DNA of 64,000 nucleotides from Gemmata massiliana (GCA_000531095.1 HG799462.1:55370-119369), one strand, 5' to 3'. Positions 6,628 to 16,107 are shown, counted from the stretch's first letter. A program made the numbers and translations. The notes: generated by a model from the sequence alone, not told the origin.

Positions 6628-9138
6628 TCAGCGCGCGGGCGGCTTCATAACCTCAGCGAGTAAAGCCTCGGTCGCAGATGCGCTCAGTTTTGCCGCAGCG
6701 AGTTTGCGCAGCTCTTTTGGTCCCTCTTCGTTTCGGCCATGAACGTTCGGAGTTGGCCGGTACAGTCCGCGCAGTTGCAGCACGAGTGTGTTGCACCGCT
6801 GGACCAGATCGCGGACAAATTTTGCCTCCCGGCGTGCTTCCATTTGGACCGCTTGTTGAGTACGTATCCGAGCCGCTTCGACCGGGTCGTTTTCCAGTTC
6901 ACGACCGATCCGGTTCACAGCGGGTAGTTCCGGGGCCTCGGCCGGCAACTCTTGAGCGAGCGCTTCGGCGAACCCGGTGAGCAACACGTCTGCCGCGAGC
7001 CGCCGGCGCTCCTCGAACGTTTTGAGTGTGCGATCGACTTCCGCGGCGCTGGCGAGGTAGCTGTACACGGTGCCGCGTGCGACGGGGTCGCGACTCTGTT
7101 CGAGTACCTTTTGGCCGTACTCACGGACCCGCGCGATTTGTGTGTCGATTCGGCTTTGCGCCGCAACGTGAACCACCTGGAAGTAGATGTGTCCGCGGTC
7201 GTCTTGTCCGGGGTACTTCTTCAGCCACTCGCCCGCGGTGCGCTCCAGTTCGGCGAATTTTTCATCGGACCCGTGGCGGAACGCTGTGTCCCACCGCGCG
7301 AGTTCGGCCTGTAAGTTGGGTTCCGGGTCGGGTACCCGGCCGAGTTTCTTCGGCGGGTCGGCAGGTTTCTTTTGCTTCTCGACCACGAGCACACGGACCT
7401 TTTGTTTTTCGAGCTTGAGCGTCAGCCCGGTCTGGTCCGCCACGTTCTTCAAGACTTGTACGGGGTCGGCGTCTTCGGCCCGCGTTTTGGGCGTAATCGG
7501 GTACCGAAGGTGGTGCCGGATCGTGACCCAAACGGTGGCCGATTTCAGATTCGACTCGTCGATGACCGGTAGCCCCAGAAATTGTGCCAGTTGCGAGGAC
7601 AATTGTCTGGTATCGGTGTAGAAGCCGCCCGCGTGCTCCTCGCGGGCCTTCGCGTAGAAATGCACGATTGCAGCGTCGTCGTGAGGTCGGGTCGGGTCCG
7701 CGGCCGGGGACACCAGCGTGTGCTTCCCGCTGATTCGCACCACTTCGTTTTCGACTTCCGCGAACTCCAAACGGAGGTCGATACCGCATTTCGCTTTCAA
7801 CTCGTCGCGCAGCGCCGGGATCAGTTTGTCGGGTGCCGTGTTTTTCTGCAGCACGACGTCTGCATCGAGTACCACGGACTCCAACAGGTGGTCCCGGTCC
7901 AGCACGTTCGCCATGTCGACGCGCAACGCATATTCGAGGAAAGCGGCGAGCGGCTTCCCGTTCTCGGTTGTGCCGGGCACTCGGCGGTCGGTGAATGCGT
8001 TCGCCGATACGGGCGTACCTGCGTTCGTGTAGACTGCCATCAGGCGCGTTTCGGACGGGGGAGAGGGCTGAAACCCTTTCGCGGCCTCGAACTTCGCGTA
8101 CAACCGGTCGCGTTCTTCCGGGAACGGCGCGCGGACGAGCTTCAGCACAGCGCCTTCCTTGAGTGCGTACTCGGATAGATTGGCGGCTTTCTTTTGATTG
8201 TCTCCCGGCGATTCACCTTTGGACAACGCAGGGCGCTCGGGGGGAGCGCTGGGGCCGCGGTCCTGGAAGGAACCGGCGGACAATCCGATCCCGCCCACGG
8301 CCAGCGCTGCGACTACAACTAGTCCAGCCAGAACGGTGGTTTTCTTGACGGTCATTGTTGTGACTCCCTCAATCAAGGCGGCGACCGCGGGCGGAATGGT
8401 GTCCGCACCTTGGCCCGCAGTCGTGAGTAAGCCGGCAATTCGTATCGTTGACGCTCCCAACGCCGAGGGCACAGTGACCTCGAAGAGAGTACCGGCCGTC
8501 AGCGCAACGGCGGGCGCGATCCCGCGGCGCGTAAGTCGGTCCTGGAGCATTTGGCGCGCTCGGGCCAACCGACTGGACACCGTGCCCTCGGTGCATGACA
8601 GTTCGATCGCTGCTTCCGGCCGCGTTCGGCCTTCGAGACAGCACAACACGAAGGTTCCGCGGAACGGTTCCGGGACGCGGGCAAGTTCTTCGTCGAGCGC
8701 GACTTGAAGTTCCGTCAGAGATGCCGCGGTTGCAGGCTCGGCGGTGAACTTCGTCGGCCGATCGGACGCAGCGAATTGCTCGTGTTTAGTACGCCGCGAC
8801 CGACTCTTGCGAGCGTTCAGTGCGACCCGGCGAGCGACCCCGTGAAGCCAACTCGCCACGGACCCAGTGTTACGAATCTCGCCCACCCTCAGCGCCAGAA
8901 ACAGGAACGTGGCCTGAAATGCGTCTTCGGCGTCCGGTCCCACGGTCAGGATTCGGCGACACACACCGAGAACCATCGAGCCGTGCCGCCGGACGAGTTC
9001 CGCGAACGCACTTTCGTCACGAACGCGAGCGAAGTGCTGCACGAGCTGTTCATCCGGAACGGCGGACAAACCCCGGACGCCCGCGCGGGCGAGTAAATCG
9101 ATAGTTGCTGCTAATCGCTGATTGGCCACGATTCGCAT
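6628..9138 (-). CDS. ECF sigma-70 factor fused to a transmembrane helix and a large C-terminal extension
   Basis: An 836-residue protein. Residues about 31-110 are sigma region 2 (DAEDAFQATFLFLALRV is the core-binding helix), residues about 140-200 are region 4 with the helix-turn-helix CTEGTVSSRLARARQML. A single membrane helix follows at about 267-286 (TTVLAGLVVVAALAVGGIGL). The remaining ~540 residues are predicted outside the cytoplasm: an alpha/beta region containing GLTLKLEKQKVRVLVVE, resembling the repeated unit of the DUF3738/TIGR03435 family, and a helical C-terminal region. ECF factors with such extensions are a planctomycete speciality; the extension probably senses an extracytoplasmic signal or tethers sigma. 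Start choice: ATG 9138 lies only a few bases from AGGAG, so GTG 9129 three codons later may be the true start. No anti-sigma gene is adjacent. Confidence 0.85.
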   Translation of the reverse strand: MRIVANQRLAATIDLLARAGVRGLSAVPDEQLVQHFARVRDESAFAELVRRHGSMVLGVCRRILTVGPDAEDAFQATFLFLALRVGEIRNTGSVASWLHGVARRVALNARKSRSRRTKHEQFAASDRPTKFTAEPATAASLTELQVALDEELARVPEPFRGTFVLCCLEGRTRPEAAIELSCTEGTVSSRLARARQMLQDRLTRRGIAPAVALTAGTLFEVTVPSALGASTIRIAGLLTTAGQGADTIPPAVAALIEGVTTMTVKKTTVLAGLVVVAALAVGGIGLSAGSFQDRGPSAPPERPALSKGESPGDNQKKAANLSEYALKEGAVLKLVRAPFPEERDRLYAKFEAAKGFQPSPPSETRLMAVYTNAGTPVSANAFTDRRVPGTTENGKPLAAFLEYALRVDMANVLDRDHLLESVVLDADVVLQKNTAPDKLIPALRDELKAKCGIDLRLEFAEVENEVVRISGKHTLVSPAADPTRPHDDAAIVHFYAKAREEHAGGFYTDTRQLSSQLAQFLGLPVIDESNLKSATVWVTIRHHLRYPITPKTRAEDADPVQVLKNVADQTGLTLKLEKQKVRVLVVEKQKKPADPPKKLGRVPDPEPNLQAELARWDTAFRHGSDEKFAELERTAGEWLKKYPGQDDRGHIYFQVVHVAAQSRIDTQIARVREYGQKVLEQSRDPVARGTVYSYLASAAEVDRTLKTFEERRRLAADVLLTGFAEALAQELPAEAPELPAVNRIGRELENDPVEAARIRTQQAVQMEARREAKFVRDLVQRCNTLVLQLRGLYRPTPNVHGRNEEGPKELRKLAAAKLSASATEALLAEVMKPPAR

Positions 9139-9443
9139 TCTCCTGCCGATCGCGAACTGCTTGCCCCGACATTTAGTGTCCCACGAAGCCGAAACCCGTC
9201 CCAGTATTTTGCCCTGTATGGCTTCCACGCTTATATGAGCGTGGACCGAATCGGGGTGGTGTGCGGCTGCTGGTCCGCGCGCCGGGTGTCAGATGCGTGT
9301 CGCGCTGGTAAGTTACCCGCGTCGATCCGAAAAAGTTCTGATAGCGGTCGGCACACGAGTTGCGACACGTCGTCGAAACCGATTGGTCGGTGCGAACGAG
9401 TACTCTCCCTACGCTGCGAATGGCCCCGTCACACGAGGAACCC

Positions 9444-10931
9444 ATGAGTACGAGTGCGAGTCCCGCACCGGAACAACCGGGCGCGCAGAAGACCACAAAG
9501 GCTCCCCACCCCACCGCTCCTTCAGCCCATCCTCGGCACGGGAAGCGGTGGATCATCGGGGGCGTGGTGCTGGTCGTGTTGGCAGTCGGGGTCGTGCTCG
9601 CCGTTCCCACGATCGAAACCGCTCTGAACACGGTTTCAACCGATGACGCTTACGTGAATGGGCACGTTACATTCGTGGCCCCGCGGGTGTCGGGGCAGGT
9701 GAAGCGGGTGCTCGTAGACGACAACGTCCGGGTCAAGACGGGCGACCTGTTGGTCGAACTGGACCCGGAGCCGTACCAGATTCAAGTCAACATCAAGCGG
9801 GCGGCCCTGACTGCAGCGGAAGCGGACCAGCGGGCGGCCGAGTCCGAGGTCCGCGGACTGCTCGCACAGCTCCGGGGCCAGCGGTGGAAGCTCCAGACAA
9901 CAATGGAGCAGGTTGACAACCAAATTGCCCTTCTGAACGCCCGTGTGTCAGCGCTCCGCAGCAAGGAAGCGATCCAGGTGCGCGCGAAGTCCGACTTCAC
10001 GCGGGTCAAAGAAACGTTCGAGAAGGGCGTCGGAAGCAAGCAGGAGTACGACGCCGCAGTCGAGTCCTTCGGAGTCTCGGAAGCCCAAGTCAAGCAAGCG
10101 CTTCAGGAGGTGTACGAGGCCCGCGTCAGCCTCGGGTTGGAGCCACAGCCCGCCAAAGGCGCTCTCACCGACGTCCCGCCCGACCTGAATCAGACGTTCT
10201 CGACGGTTCGCCAAGCGGTTGCGGACCTGATCCGCATCGCGGCCCAGGTGGGGCTCCCGCTTTCCAAGTCCGAAGCAACTCCCAAACAGGTACTCGACGA
10301 GTTCCGCGCACGCGACGCACAGCGTGACGTGGACCGCATCTTTACGGCGCTGGTCCCGGAGGCCCCCACGGTGAAACAGTCTGAAGCAAAACTGCTCCAG
10401 GCGCGCCGGGATCTCGATCAGGCCGAACTCAATCTGCGGTACTGCCGGGTGGTGGCCGAGATCGACGGTGTGGTGACGCGACGGAACGTGAACCCCGGTA
10501 ACAACGTGCAGGCCGGGCAGCAAGTATTGGCCGTCCGGTCCCTGACCGAGATCTGGATCGACGCCAACTTCAAGGAAACGCAGCTCACGCAGCTTAAGAT
10601 CGGTCAGCGGGTCGAGGTCTTCGCGGACACTTATGGGAACCGCCGCGTGTTCCACGGGCGCATCACCGGGTTCACTTACGGGACCGGCTCGACGCTGGCC
10701 TTGCTCCCAGCTCAAAACGCAACCGGGAACTTTGTCAAAGTCGTTCAGCGGCTGCCGGTTCGGGTCGAACTGGAAGACTACGACCCGGAGACCGACACAC
10801 TATACGCCGGGCTGTCGGTGACGCCCTACGTGTACTTCAAGGAGCCCCCAACGGGACCGAACGCCGGGCGCCGGCTCCAGGAACTCGCACGCTCAGGCGC
10901 GCCGACCGCACCGACCGGGGGTAAGCCATGA
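9444..10931 (+). CDS. HlyD/EmrA-family membrane fusion protein
   Basis: Periplasmic adaptor of a multidrug exporter. The 495-residue product has a Pro/Ala-rich cytoplasmic N-terminus, one membrane helix (about 36-54), a barrel-sandwich/lipoyl half (VSTDDAYVNGHVTFVAPRVSG, typical of EmrA), a long coiled-coil hairpin (about 110-330, longer than in E. coli EmrA by about 100 residues) and a C-terminal beta-barrel (WIDANFKETQL, GQRVEVFADTY). ATG 9444 with GAGGA upstream is chosen; earlier in-frame starts lack a binding site. The stop codon overlaps the next gene (ATGA), so it is co-translated with its MFS partner. No outer-membrane factor is encoded here; it may share the one at 23563 or another elsewhere (inference). 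Confidence 0.92.
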   Translation: MSTSASPAPEQPGAQKTTKAPHPTAPSAHPRHGKRWIIGGVVLVVLAVGVVLAVPTIETALNTVSTDDAYVNGHVTFVAPRVSGQVKRVLVDDNVRVKTGDLLVELDPEPYQIQVNIKRAALTAAEADQRAAESEVRGLLAQLRGQRWKLQTTMEQVDNQIALLNARVSALRSKEAIQVRAKSDFTRVKETFEKGVGSKQEYDAAVESFGVSEAQVKQALQEVYEARVSLGLEPQPAKGALTDVPPDLNQTFSTVRQAVADLIRIAAQVGLPLSKSEATPKQVLDEFRARDAQRDVDRIFTALVPEAPTVKQSEAKLLQARRDLDQAELNLRYCRVVAEIDGVVTRRNVNPGNNVQAGQQVLAVRSLTEIWIDANFKETQLTQLKIGQRVEVFADTYGNRRVFHGRITGFTYGTGSTLALLPAQNATGNFVKVVQRLPVRVELEDYDPETDTLYAGLSVTPYVYFKEPPTGPNAGRRLQELARSGAPTAPTGGKP

Positions 10932-12514
10932 GTGGCCCCACGCGCAGCCCCAACCACTGGCTGGTCGCAGTCGCCGTGGTGATCCCGACCTTCATGGAAG
11001 TTCTCGACACCACCATCGCCAACGTCGCGCTGCGGTACATGGCCGGGAGCCTCTCGGCCGCCGAAGTCGATAGCGAGTGGGTCATTACGAGCTACTTGGC
11101 CGCAAACGCGATCGTGCTCCCGATGTCCGGGTGGCTCCTCACGCGGCTCGGGCGCCGGAACTACTTTCTGCTCTCGGTCGCGGGGTTCACCTTTAGTTCT
11201 TTGCTGTGCGGATTGGCGACCAGCCTGGATCAACTGATCCTGTTCCGCGTGCTCCAGGGGCTTTTCGGCGGTGGGCTTCAGCCGTGTACCCAAGGGATTC
11301 TGCTCGACACATTCCCGAAGGAGAAACAGGGGCAGGGGCTTACGGTGTTCGCGCTGGCCGCGCTCGTGGCCCCAGTGATTGGGCCGACGCTCGGCGGGTA
11401 CATTACCGACAACTACTCCTGGCGCTGGATCTTCTTTATCAACGTTCCGATCGGGCTACTCGCTCTGGCCGCGTGTTACGTACTGGTCGAAGACCCACCG
11501 TATCTGGTTGCAGCTCGCGCCGCGGGTCGGAACAGCCCGGTTGGGTTCGACACGATCGGCTTGGGCCTTCTGGTGATTGTGATGGTGACCTGGGAGGTGG
11601 TGCTGAGCAAGGGGCAGGAGTGGGACTGGTTCGGTGACCCGTTCTACCGCGTGCAGACGCTGTCGGCCCTGTTCGTCGCGTGCCTCGTGGGGTTGGTCGT
11701 CTGGGAACTTCGGCGCCCGTCGCCGCTCGTAGATTTTCGTCCGCTCGCCGATCGCAACTTCGCAGTCGGAGCGATCGCGATCGCGTGCGCGTTTGCCGTT
11801 CTCTACGGCCAAACAGTTTCGCTCCCTGGGATGCTCCAAACGCTGTTCGGGTACGATGCCACGCACTCGGGGTTGGTGCTGTCGCCCGCGGGGATCTGCG
11901 CGGTGCTACTCCTGCCCATTGTGGCGCTCCTCTTGGGCCGCGGTGCGGACGCGCGCTGGCTGGTGGTGGCCGGCCTAGCGCTCATGGCGATCGGGAACTA
12001 CTGGCTGAGCCAGATGAACCTGGACATCGGTCCGTGGGACGTGGTGTGGCCGCGTGTGGTCACGATCGCGGGGCTTTCGCTACTGATTACCCCGTTGAAC
12101 GTGGCCGTGTACCAGAACGTTCCGCTCCACATGCGCGGGGCCGCGGTCGGACTGTTCAGCTTGCTCCGCAACGAGGGCGGGAGCATCGGCACCTCGGTCG
12201 CGCAGACAATTCGAGAGCGGCGGGAACAGTTCCACTTACTGCGGTTGAATGAGTATTTGGACCCTCTGAACCCGACGCTACAAGAGTACCTTACCGGTAT
12301 CCAGTCGGCCCTCTCCCCGCTCACCGGTGACCCGGTCACAACGAAGGCGATGAGCGCCCAAATCATTGACAATTTGCGCCAACAACAGGCGCTGTCACTG
12401 GCGTACTTCGACGTCTTTTGGGTGTTCGCCGGGGTTGCCGTCGGGCTGATCTTCCTCGCGCTTCTGATGCGCAAGTCGGTCGCCGAAAAAGGCGCGCACC
12501 TCGCGGCGGAGTGA
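10928..12514 (+). CDS. DHA2-family (EmrB/QacA) MFS drug exporter
   Basis: A 528-residue inner-membrane protein with the 14-helix DHA2 pattern. The family motif MEVLDTTIANVAL is at about residues 23-35, followed by WVITSYLAANAIVLP and the motif-A-like GWLLTRLGRRNYFL loop; motif C (GPTLGGYITDNYSWRWIFFI) is in helix 5. It overlaps the upstream HlyD gene by 4 bp, the usual EmrA-EmrB arrangement. Energy is expected to come from proton antiport. Substrate range cannot be read from the sequence. Confidence 0.93.
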   Translation: MSGPTRSPNHWLVAVAVVIPTFMEVLDTTIANVALRYMAGSLSAAEVDSEWVITSYLAANAIVLPMSGWLLTRLGRRNYFLLSVAGFTFSSLLCGLATSLDQLILFRVLQGLFGGGLQPCTQGILLDTFPKEKQGQGLTVFALAALVAPVIGPTLGGYITDNYSWRWIFFINVPIGLLALAACYVLVEDPPYLVAARAAGRNSPVGFDTIGLGLLVIVMVTWEVVLSKGQEWDWFGDPFYRVQTLSALFVACLVGLVVWELRRPSPLVDFRPLADRNFAVGAIAIACAFAVLYGQTVSLPGMLQTLFGYDATHSGLVLSPAGICAVLLLPIVALLLGRGADARWLVVAGLALMAIGNYWLSQMNLDIGPWDVVWPRVVTIAGLSLLITPLNVAVYQNVPLHMRGAAVGLFSLLRNEGGSIGTSVAQTIRERREQFHLLRLNEYLDPLNPTLQEYLTGIQSALSPLTGDPVTTKAMSAQIIDNLRQQQALSLAYFDVFWVFAGVAVGLIFLALLMRKSVAEKGAHLAAE

Positions 12515-12553
12515 GTGGTTGTGTTGTTGAGAGAGTTCCCTGGGAGAATTCGG

Positions 12554-12985
12554 ATGAAGATCAAGCGCAAAGGTTCGGCGGCGTGGCAGGGCGGGATCAA
12601 GGACGGCAAAGGTGCGCTCTCGACCGAGAGCGGCGCACTGACGGCCTACCCCTACGGCTTCGCCAGTCGATTCGAGGGGCAGCGCGGGAGTAACCCCGAG
12701 GAACTGATCGCCGCGGCCCACGCGGGGTGCTTCACAATGGCCCTGTCGCTGATTTTGGGTGAGGCCAAACTCACCGCGGAGCAGATGGACACGTCCGCAG
12801 AAGTCACACTGGAGCAAGTGGAGGGCGGGTTTGCAATCACCGCCGTTCACCTGACACTGAAGGCCAAGATTCCCGGCGCGGACCAGGCAACGTTCGAGAA
12901 ACTCACCGGTATGGCAAAGGCCGGGTGCCCGGTGTCCAAGCTTCTCAAAGCCGAGATCACCCTGGATGCGACCCTTGTGAGCTGA
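12554..12985 (+). CDS. osmC: OsmC/Ohr-family organic hydroperoxide reductase
   Basis: A 143-residue cytoplasmic peroxidase. The two redox cysteines are present at Cys59 (AAAHAGCFTMALS) and Cys125 (MAKAGCPVSKLL), the spacing of E. coli OsmC. The ATG at 12554 follows a GGAGAA stretch. It lies 39 bp after the MFS exporter and upstream of a flavin disulfide reductase, which makes a small stress-response group: an exporter, a thiol peroxidase and a reductase that could recycle thiols (the last link is inference). A hairpin at 12996-13041 separates it from the next gene. Confidence 0.92.
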   Translation: MKIKRKGSAAWQGGIKDGKGALSTESGALTAYPYGFASRFEGQRGSNPEELIAAAHAGCFTMALSLILGEAKLTAEQMDTSAEVTLEQVEGGFAITAVHLTLKAKIPGADQATFEKLTGMAKAGCPVSKLLKAEITLDATLVS

Positions 12986-12995
12986 ATCGTTCGAT

Positions 12996-13041
12996 ACCGA
13001 ACGCCCCCCGCGCCCTCAGTGCGCAGGGGCGCGTTCGGTGT
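12996..13041 (+). terminator. Hairpin terminator after osmC
   Basis: ACCGAACGC...CCCCGCGC pairs with GCGCAGGGGCGCGTTCGGT in the gap between osmC and the reductase gene. There is no long T run, so it may be a leaky terminator or an attenuating structure. Confidence 0.5.
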
Positions 13042-13097
13042 GACGGCATGTAAATCGAATTGACCATATCCGTACCAACTCCGACCGCGAGGGTACC

Positions 13098-14492
13098 ATG
13101 TCGAAGCCGGAAGAATACGACCTCGTTGTTCTCGGGAGCGGGGAACCAGGGAAGTACCTCGCCTGGACCTTCGCCGCACACGGTCAGCGCGCGGTCGTCA
13201 TCGAGCGGAAGTACATCGGCGGGTCGTGCCCGAACATCGCGTGCTTGCCGAGCAAGAACATCATTCACTCCGCGAAGGTCGCATCCTACATCCACCGGAG
13301 TGCGGAATTCGGAATCATGGCCGGCGAGTGGAAGCTCGACATGGCCGCGGTGCGCGAGCGCAAGCGGAAAATGGTGGAAGGGTTGGTTCAGGTTCACCTC
13401 GGTAAATTCAAGTCGAGTGGCGCGGAGTTGGTAATGGGACACGGCCGGTTCACCGGTCCCAAGACGGTCGAGGTGGCACTACGGGACGGCGGAACGCGCG
13501 TGTTTCATGGTACGAACGTCATCATCAACACCGGGTCGCGGGCGAAGGTCGATGCGACTCCCGGACTGAAAGAGGCCAATCCTCTCACGCACATTGAGGC
13601 CCTCGAACTGGACCGCGTGCCCGAGCACCTCATCGTTCTTGGCGGCGGGTACATCGGGCTGGAACTGGCCCAAGCGTTCCGCCGGTTCGGGAGCCAGGTG
13701 ACGGTTGTCGAGCGGAACTCGGCGCTGGTCCACCGTGAAGACGCGGACGTGTCCGAAGCGATGGAGCAACTCTTTCGCGACGAAGGGATTACCGTATCCA
13801 CCGCCACGGTTCTCGATCGCGTAACGGGAACGTCGGGGCAAGCCGTTCAGCTCCACGCCAAGCGCGCGGGGACTGAAGTGGTGATCGAGGGTACGCACCT
13901 GTTGGCCGCGGCGGGACGCACGCCGAACACGGACGGGATCAGGCTGGAAACGGCCGGCGTAGAACTGGACGCCCGCGGTTTTGTGAAGGTCGATGACCAC
14001 CTCCGAACCACGGCGGAAGGTGTTTGGGCGGTGGGTGACTGCGCTGGTAGCCCGCAATTCACGCACATCGGGTTCGATGACTTCCGCATTGTCCGGGACA
14101 ACCTCTCAGGCGGCCACCGCGTCACAACCGGGCGCCAGGTGCCGTCGTGCATGTTCACCGATCCTGAATTGGCTCGAATTGGTTTGAGCGAGCGCGAAGC
14201 GAAAGAGCGCGGCATCGCCTACCGGCTCGCGAAGATCCCGATGGGTCAAGTGTTGCGCACGCAAACGCTGTCCGAGACGCGAGGGTTCTTCAAAGCGCTG
14301 ATCGAGAAAGACGGCGACCGAATTCTCGGGTTCACCGCGTTCGGTGTCGAAACCGGGGAAGTGATGGCGGTTGTTCAGACCGCGATGAGCGCGGGGCTCC
14401 CGTACACGGTCCTTCGCGACATGGTGCTGACGCACCCGACCATCGCCGAAGGGCTGGTCATACTATTCTCGGCGGTCCCGGCCAAAACGTAA
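13098..14492 (+). CDS. FAD-dependent pyridine nucleotide-disulfide oxidoreductase (mercuric/lipoamide reductase-like)
   Basis: A 464-residue flavoprotein. The N-terminal FAD motif is VVLGSGEPGKYLAWTFAAHG, the redox-active disulfide is Cys44-Cys49 in GGSCPNIACLPSKN, the NAD(P)H motif is VLGGGYIGLELAQAF near 180, and a second FAD contact is VWAVGDCAGSPQFTH near 310. The C-terminal dimerisation domain ends with HPTIAEG, which supplies the His-Glu pair of the family. It differs from lipoamide dehydrogenase (CxxxxC context CVGC/CIPS) and lacks a mercury-binding cysteine pair at the C-terminus, so it is more likely a MerA-like paralog of undetermined substrate. No lipoyl-enzyme genes are nearby. 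Confidence 0.85.
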   Translation: MSKPEEYDLVVLGSGEPGKYLAWTFAAHGQRAVVIERKYIGGSCPNIACLPSKNIIHSAKVASYIHRSAEFGIMAGEWKLDMAAVRERKRKMVEGLVQVHLGKFKSSGAELVMGHGRFTGPKTVEVALRDGGTRVFHGTNVIINTGSRAKVDATPGLKEANPLTHIEALELDRVPEHLIVLGGGYIGLELAQAFRRFGSQVTVVERNSALVHREDADVSEAMEQLFRDEGITVSTATVLDRVTGTSGQAVQLHAKRAGTEVVIEGTHLLAAAGRTPNTDGIRLETAGVELDARGFVKVDDHLRTTAEGVWAVGDCAGSPQFTHIGFDDFRIVRDNLSGGHRVTTGRQVPSCMFTDPELARIGLSEREAKERGIAYRLAKIPMGQVLRTQTLSETRGFFKALIEKDGDRILGFTAFGVETGEVMAVVQTAMSAGLPYTVLRDMVLTHPTIAEGLVILFSAVPAKT

Positions 14493-14601
14493 GCGAGGTG
14501 CGGATCATTCGCGGGTATTGAGGCGCTGTAAATTGTCTGACCGAACGCGACCTCATCAACCCAATCGCAAGATTAGCAGCGCTCCGACGACCGGACAATA
14601 A

Positions 14602-15126
14602 TTAACGTCGCTCCGGCAGTTCTCGCAATACTTGATCGTTTGGGAAGATCGCTTGAATGGCCCGCACGAGTTCCGGGCGCATCGGCTCGAAGTACCTGTT
14701 CCTTACCTTCGTCCCGTTCAGGCTCACCGATAGTTCATCGCACTGAAAGCAGAACAATACATCAACGCGGTCGGCGCCGCGATAAAAGGAAAGGCGTACA
14801 CCCCAAACGGGCTTGCACACCTTCGCGTAACTCCACTCGTAGGAGTCGTGCGATGACAAAACAGAAACGAGCGATTCGGCAACGGCCCCAGAAACCGCGA
14901 CCGGCCCTTCCGTTACGGTCGGTCTTTGGCCAGAAGAGTGATTGAGTCGAAAGGCTTCGATCTTATCTGCTCCCCGAATCACAGCCAGCCCTTCGGGACC
15001 ACCAAACAACTTCAGCAGTTCAGGGGTCGGTCCAGAGGCATCCGGTGCGTGAGCCACAAGGGACCATAAGGCTCCAGTAGCCACAGCTGCGGCTATCCCC
15101 AAAAACATTACCGTCTTGATTTTCAT
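14602..15126 (-). CDS. Hypothetical exported protein
   Basis: A 174-residue protein starting MKIKTVMFLGIAAAVATGAL, a signal peptide or single membrane anchor. The mature part contains VCKPVWGVRLSFYRGADRVDVLFCFQCDEL, with three cysteines including a CFQC pair, and ends with a charged helix. No family is recognised. The ATG at 15126 is chosen over an in-frame ATG 18 bp upstream because it starts the hydrophobic segment. It stands alone between the reductase (convergent) and the DeoR gene. Confidence 0.6.
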   Translation of the reverse strand: MKIKTVMFLGIAAAVATGALWSLVAHAPDASGPTPELLKLFGGPEGLAVIRGADKIEAFRLNHSSGQRPTVTEGPVAVSGAVAESLVSVLSSHDSYEWSYAKVCKPVWGVRLSFYRGADRVDVLFCFQCDELSVSLNGTKVRNRYFEPMRPELVRAIQAIFPNDQVLRELPERR

Positions 15127-15237
15127 CACGCCACGCTCCGCCACCGATCAAGTAAGCTCACTGATTCGGCCAAGATACCAGCCAGTTTACACCGAGTGCA
15201 GTGAGCTATGCCGAGCACGTTACACAGCTGGGCCAAA

Positions 15238-16002
15238 TCACGCGGTGGGGACACACACCACTTCGACCCCGATTTCCGTGAGCGCCGTTACTAGAGGTTC
15301 GTTCGGGTCCGCGTCTGTGATCAAAGTTCCAACGGCGGTCGCCGGAGCGACCAGGAACGGTTCGGCGGTTCCGAGCTTGGTTCGCGTCGCTACCGCAACC
15401 ACGCTCGCGGACCGCTCTACCATTGCCGCTTTGACGAACGCCTCATTGCGGTCTGGCACCGTTAACCCGGCTTGAGGGTCGAGACTACACACCCCGAGCA
15501 CGCACACGTCGAACCGGTACCGGCGTAGCGCCTCTACCACGTCCGGTCCGACCACCGTGTGAGAAAAACCACTGACCCGTCCACCGATCTGAATCACTTC
15601 GATCTCGGTGCGGGTCGCGAGTTCAGTGGCGACCGGCAGACTCACTGTCACGACTGTTCCCCGGAACTCCGTCGGGAGCAGGCGTGCTACTTCCAACACC
15701 GTTGTTCCACCGTCCAGGCACACGGCCCGCAGAGGCGCGAGCCGACCGGCCGTTCGCGCCGCGATCCGCTGCTTGACGGCCGGTTGCTGTTCGAGCCTCT
15801 CACCATAGGGGATCGCAGCAGGGGAGCGCGGCAGCGCGCCGCCATGCACCCGCCGCACGAGCCCGTGCTCCGCGAGCGCGCGGAGGTCGCGTCGGATGCT
15901 GTCCTCGGATACTCCGAACCGCGCTGCGAGATCGGCGGGGGTAGACGGCTCGCCACTATCGACCAGCGCGACAATTTGCGTGCGGCGTTCTTTGGGAGTC
16001 AC
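15238..16002 (-). CDS. DeoR-family transcriptional regulator
   Basis: A 254-residue repressor-type protein. Residues 1-57 form the DeoR winged helix-turn-helix (LAARFGVSEDSIRRDLRALAEHGLVRRVHGGA), followed by the sugar-phosphate-sensing domain with CLDGGTTVLEVARLL near 95 and GFSHTVVGPDVVEALRRYR. The start is GTG 16002 with AAGGG upstream; no ATG fits. It is divergent from the MFS-HAD fusion gene, and the 105-bp gap holds a pair of direct repeats that are the likely operator. DeoR regulators usually respond to phosphorylated sugars, in agreement with a HAD phosphatase in the regulated gene. Confidence 0.88.
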   Translation of the reverse strand: MTPKERRTQIVALVDSGEPSTPADLAARFGVSEDSIRRDLRALAEHGLVRRVHGGALPRSPAAIPYGERLEQQPAVKQRIAARTAGRLAPLRAVCLDGGTTVLEVARLLPTEFRGTVVTVSLPVATELATRTEIEVIQIGGRVSGFSHTVVGPDVVEALRRYRFDVCVLGVCSLDPQAGLTVPDRNEAFVKAAMVERSASVVAVATRTKLGTAEPFLVAPATAVGTLITDADPNEPLVTALTEIGVEVVCVPTA

Positions 16003-16050
16003 GATTTTGGCCCTTCGCGCACTTCTCACCAAACGCGACTTGCGTCGCCC

Positions 16051-16091
16051 ATATCGGCAAGTTAAATTCCAATATAGGCAATTCAACATCC
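16051..16091. promoter_or_regulatory. Putative DeoR operator: two direct repeats in the divergent promoter
   Basis: Two 20-base copies beginning at 16051 (ATATCGGCAAGTTAAATTCC) and 16072 (ATATAGGCAATTCAACATCC) match at 15 of 20 positions. Their 21-bp period is two helical turns, so both would face the same side of the DNA. The AT-rich tract stands out from the GC-rich surroundings and lies between the DeoR start and the transporter start. Confidence 0.5.
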
Positions 16092-16107
16092 TAAATGGGA
16101 CAAAATT

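Noticed and set aside
9444-14492. Mercury resistance operon (exporter plus MerA-like reductase)
   Set aside because: The reductase lacks the C-terminal mercury-binding cysteine pair, and there is no merP, merT or mercury-type MerR nearby.
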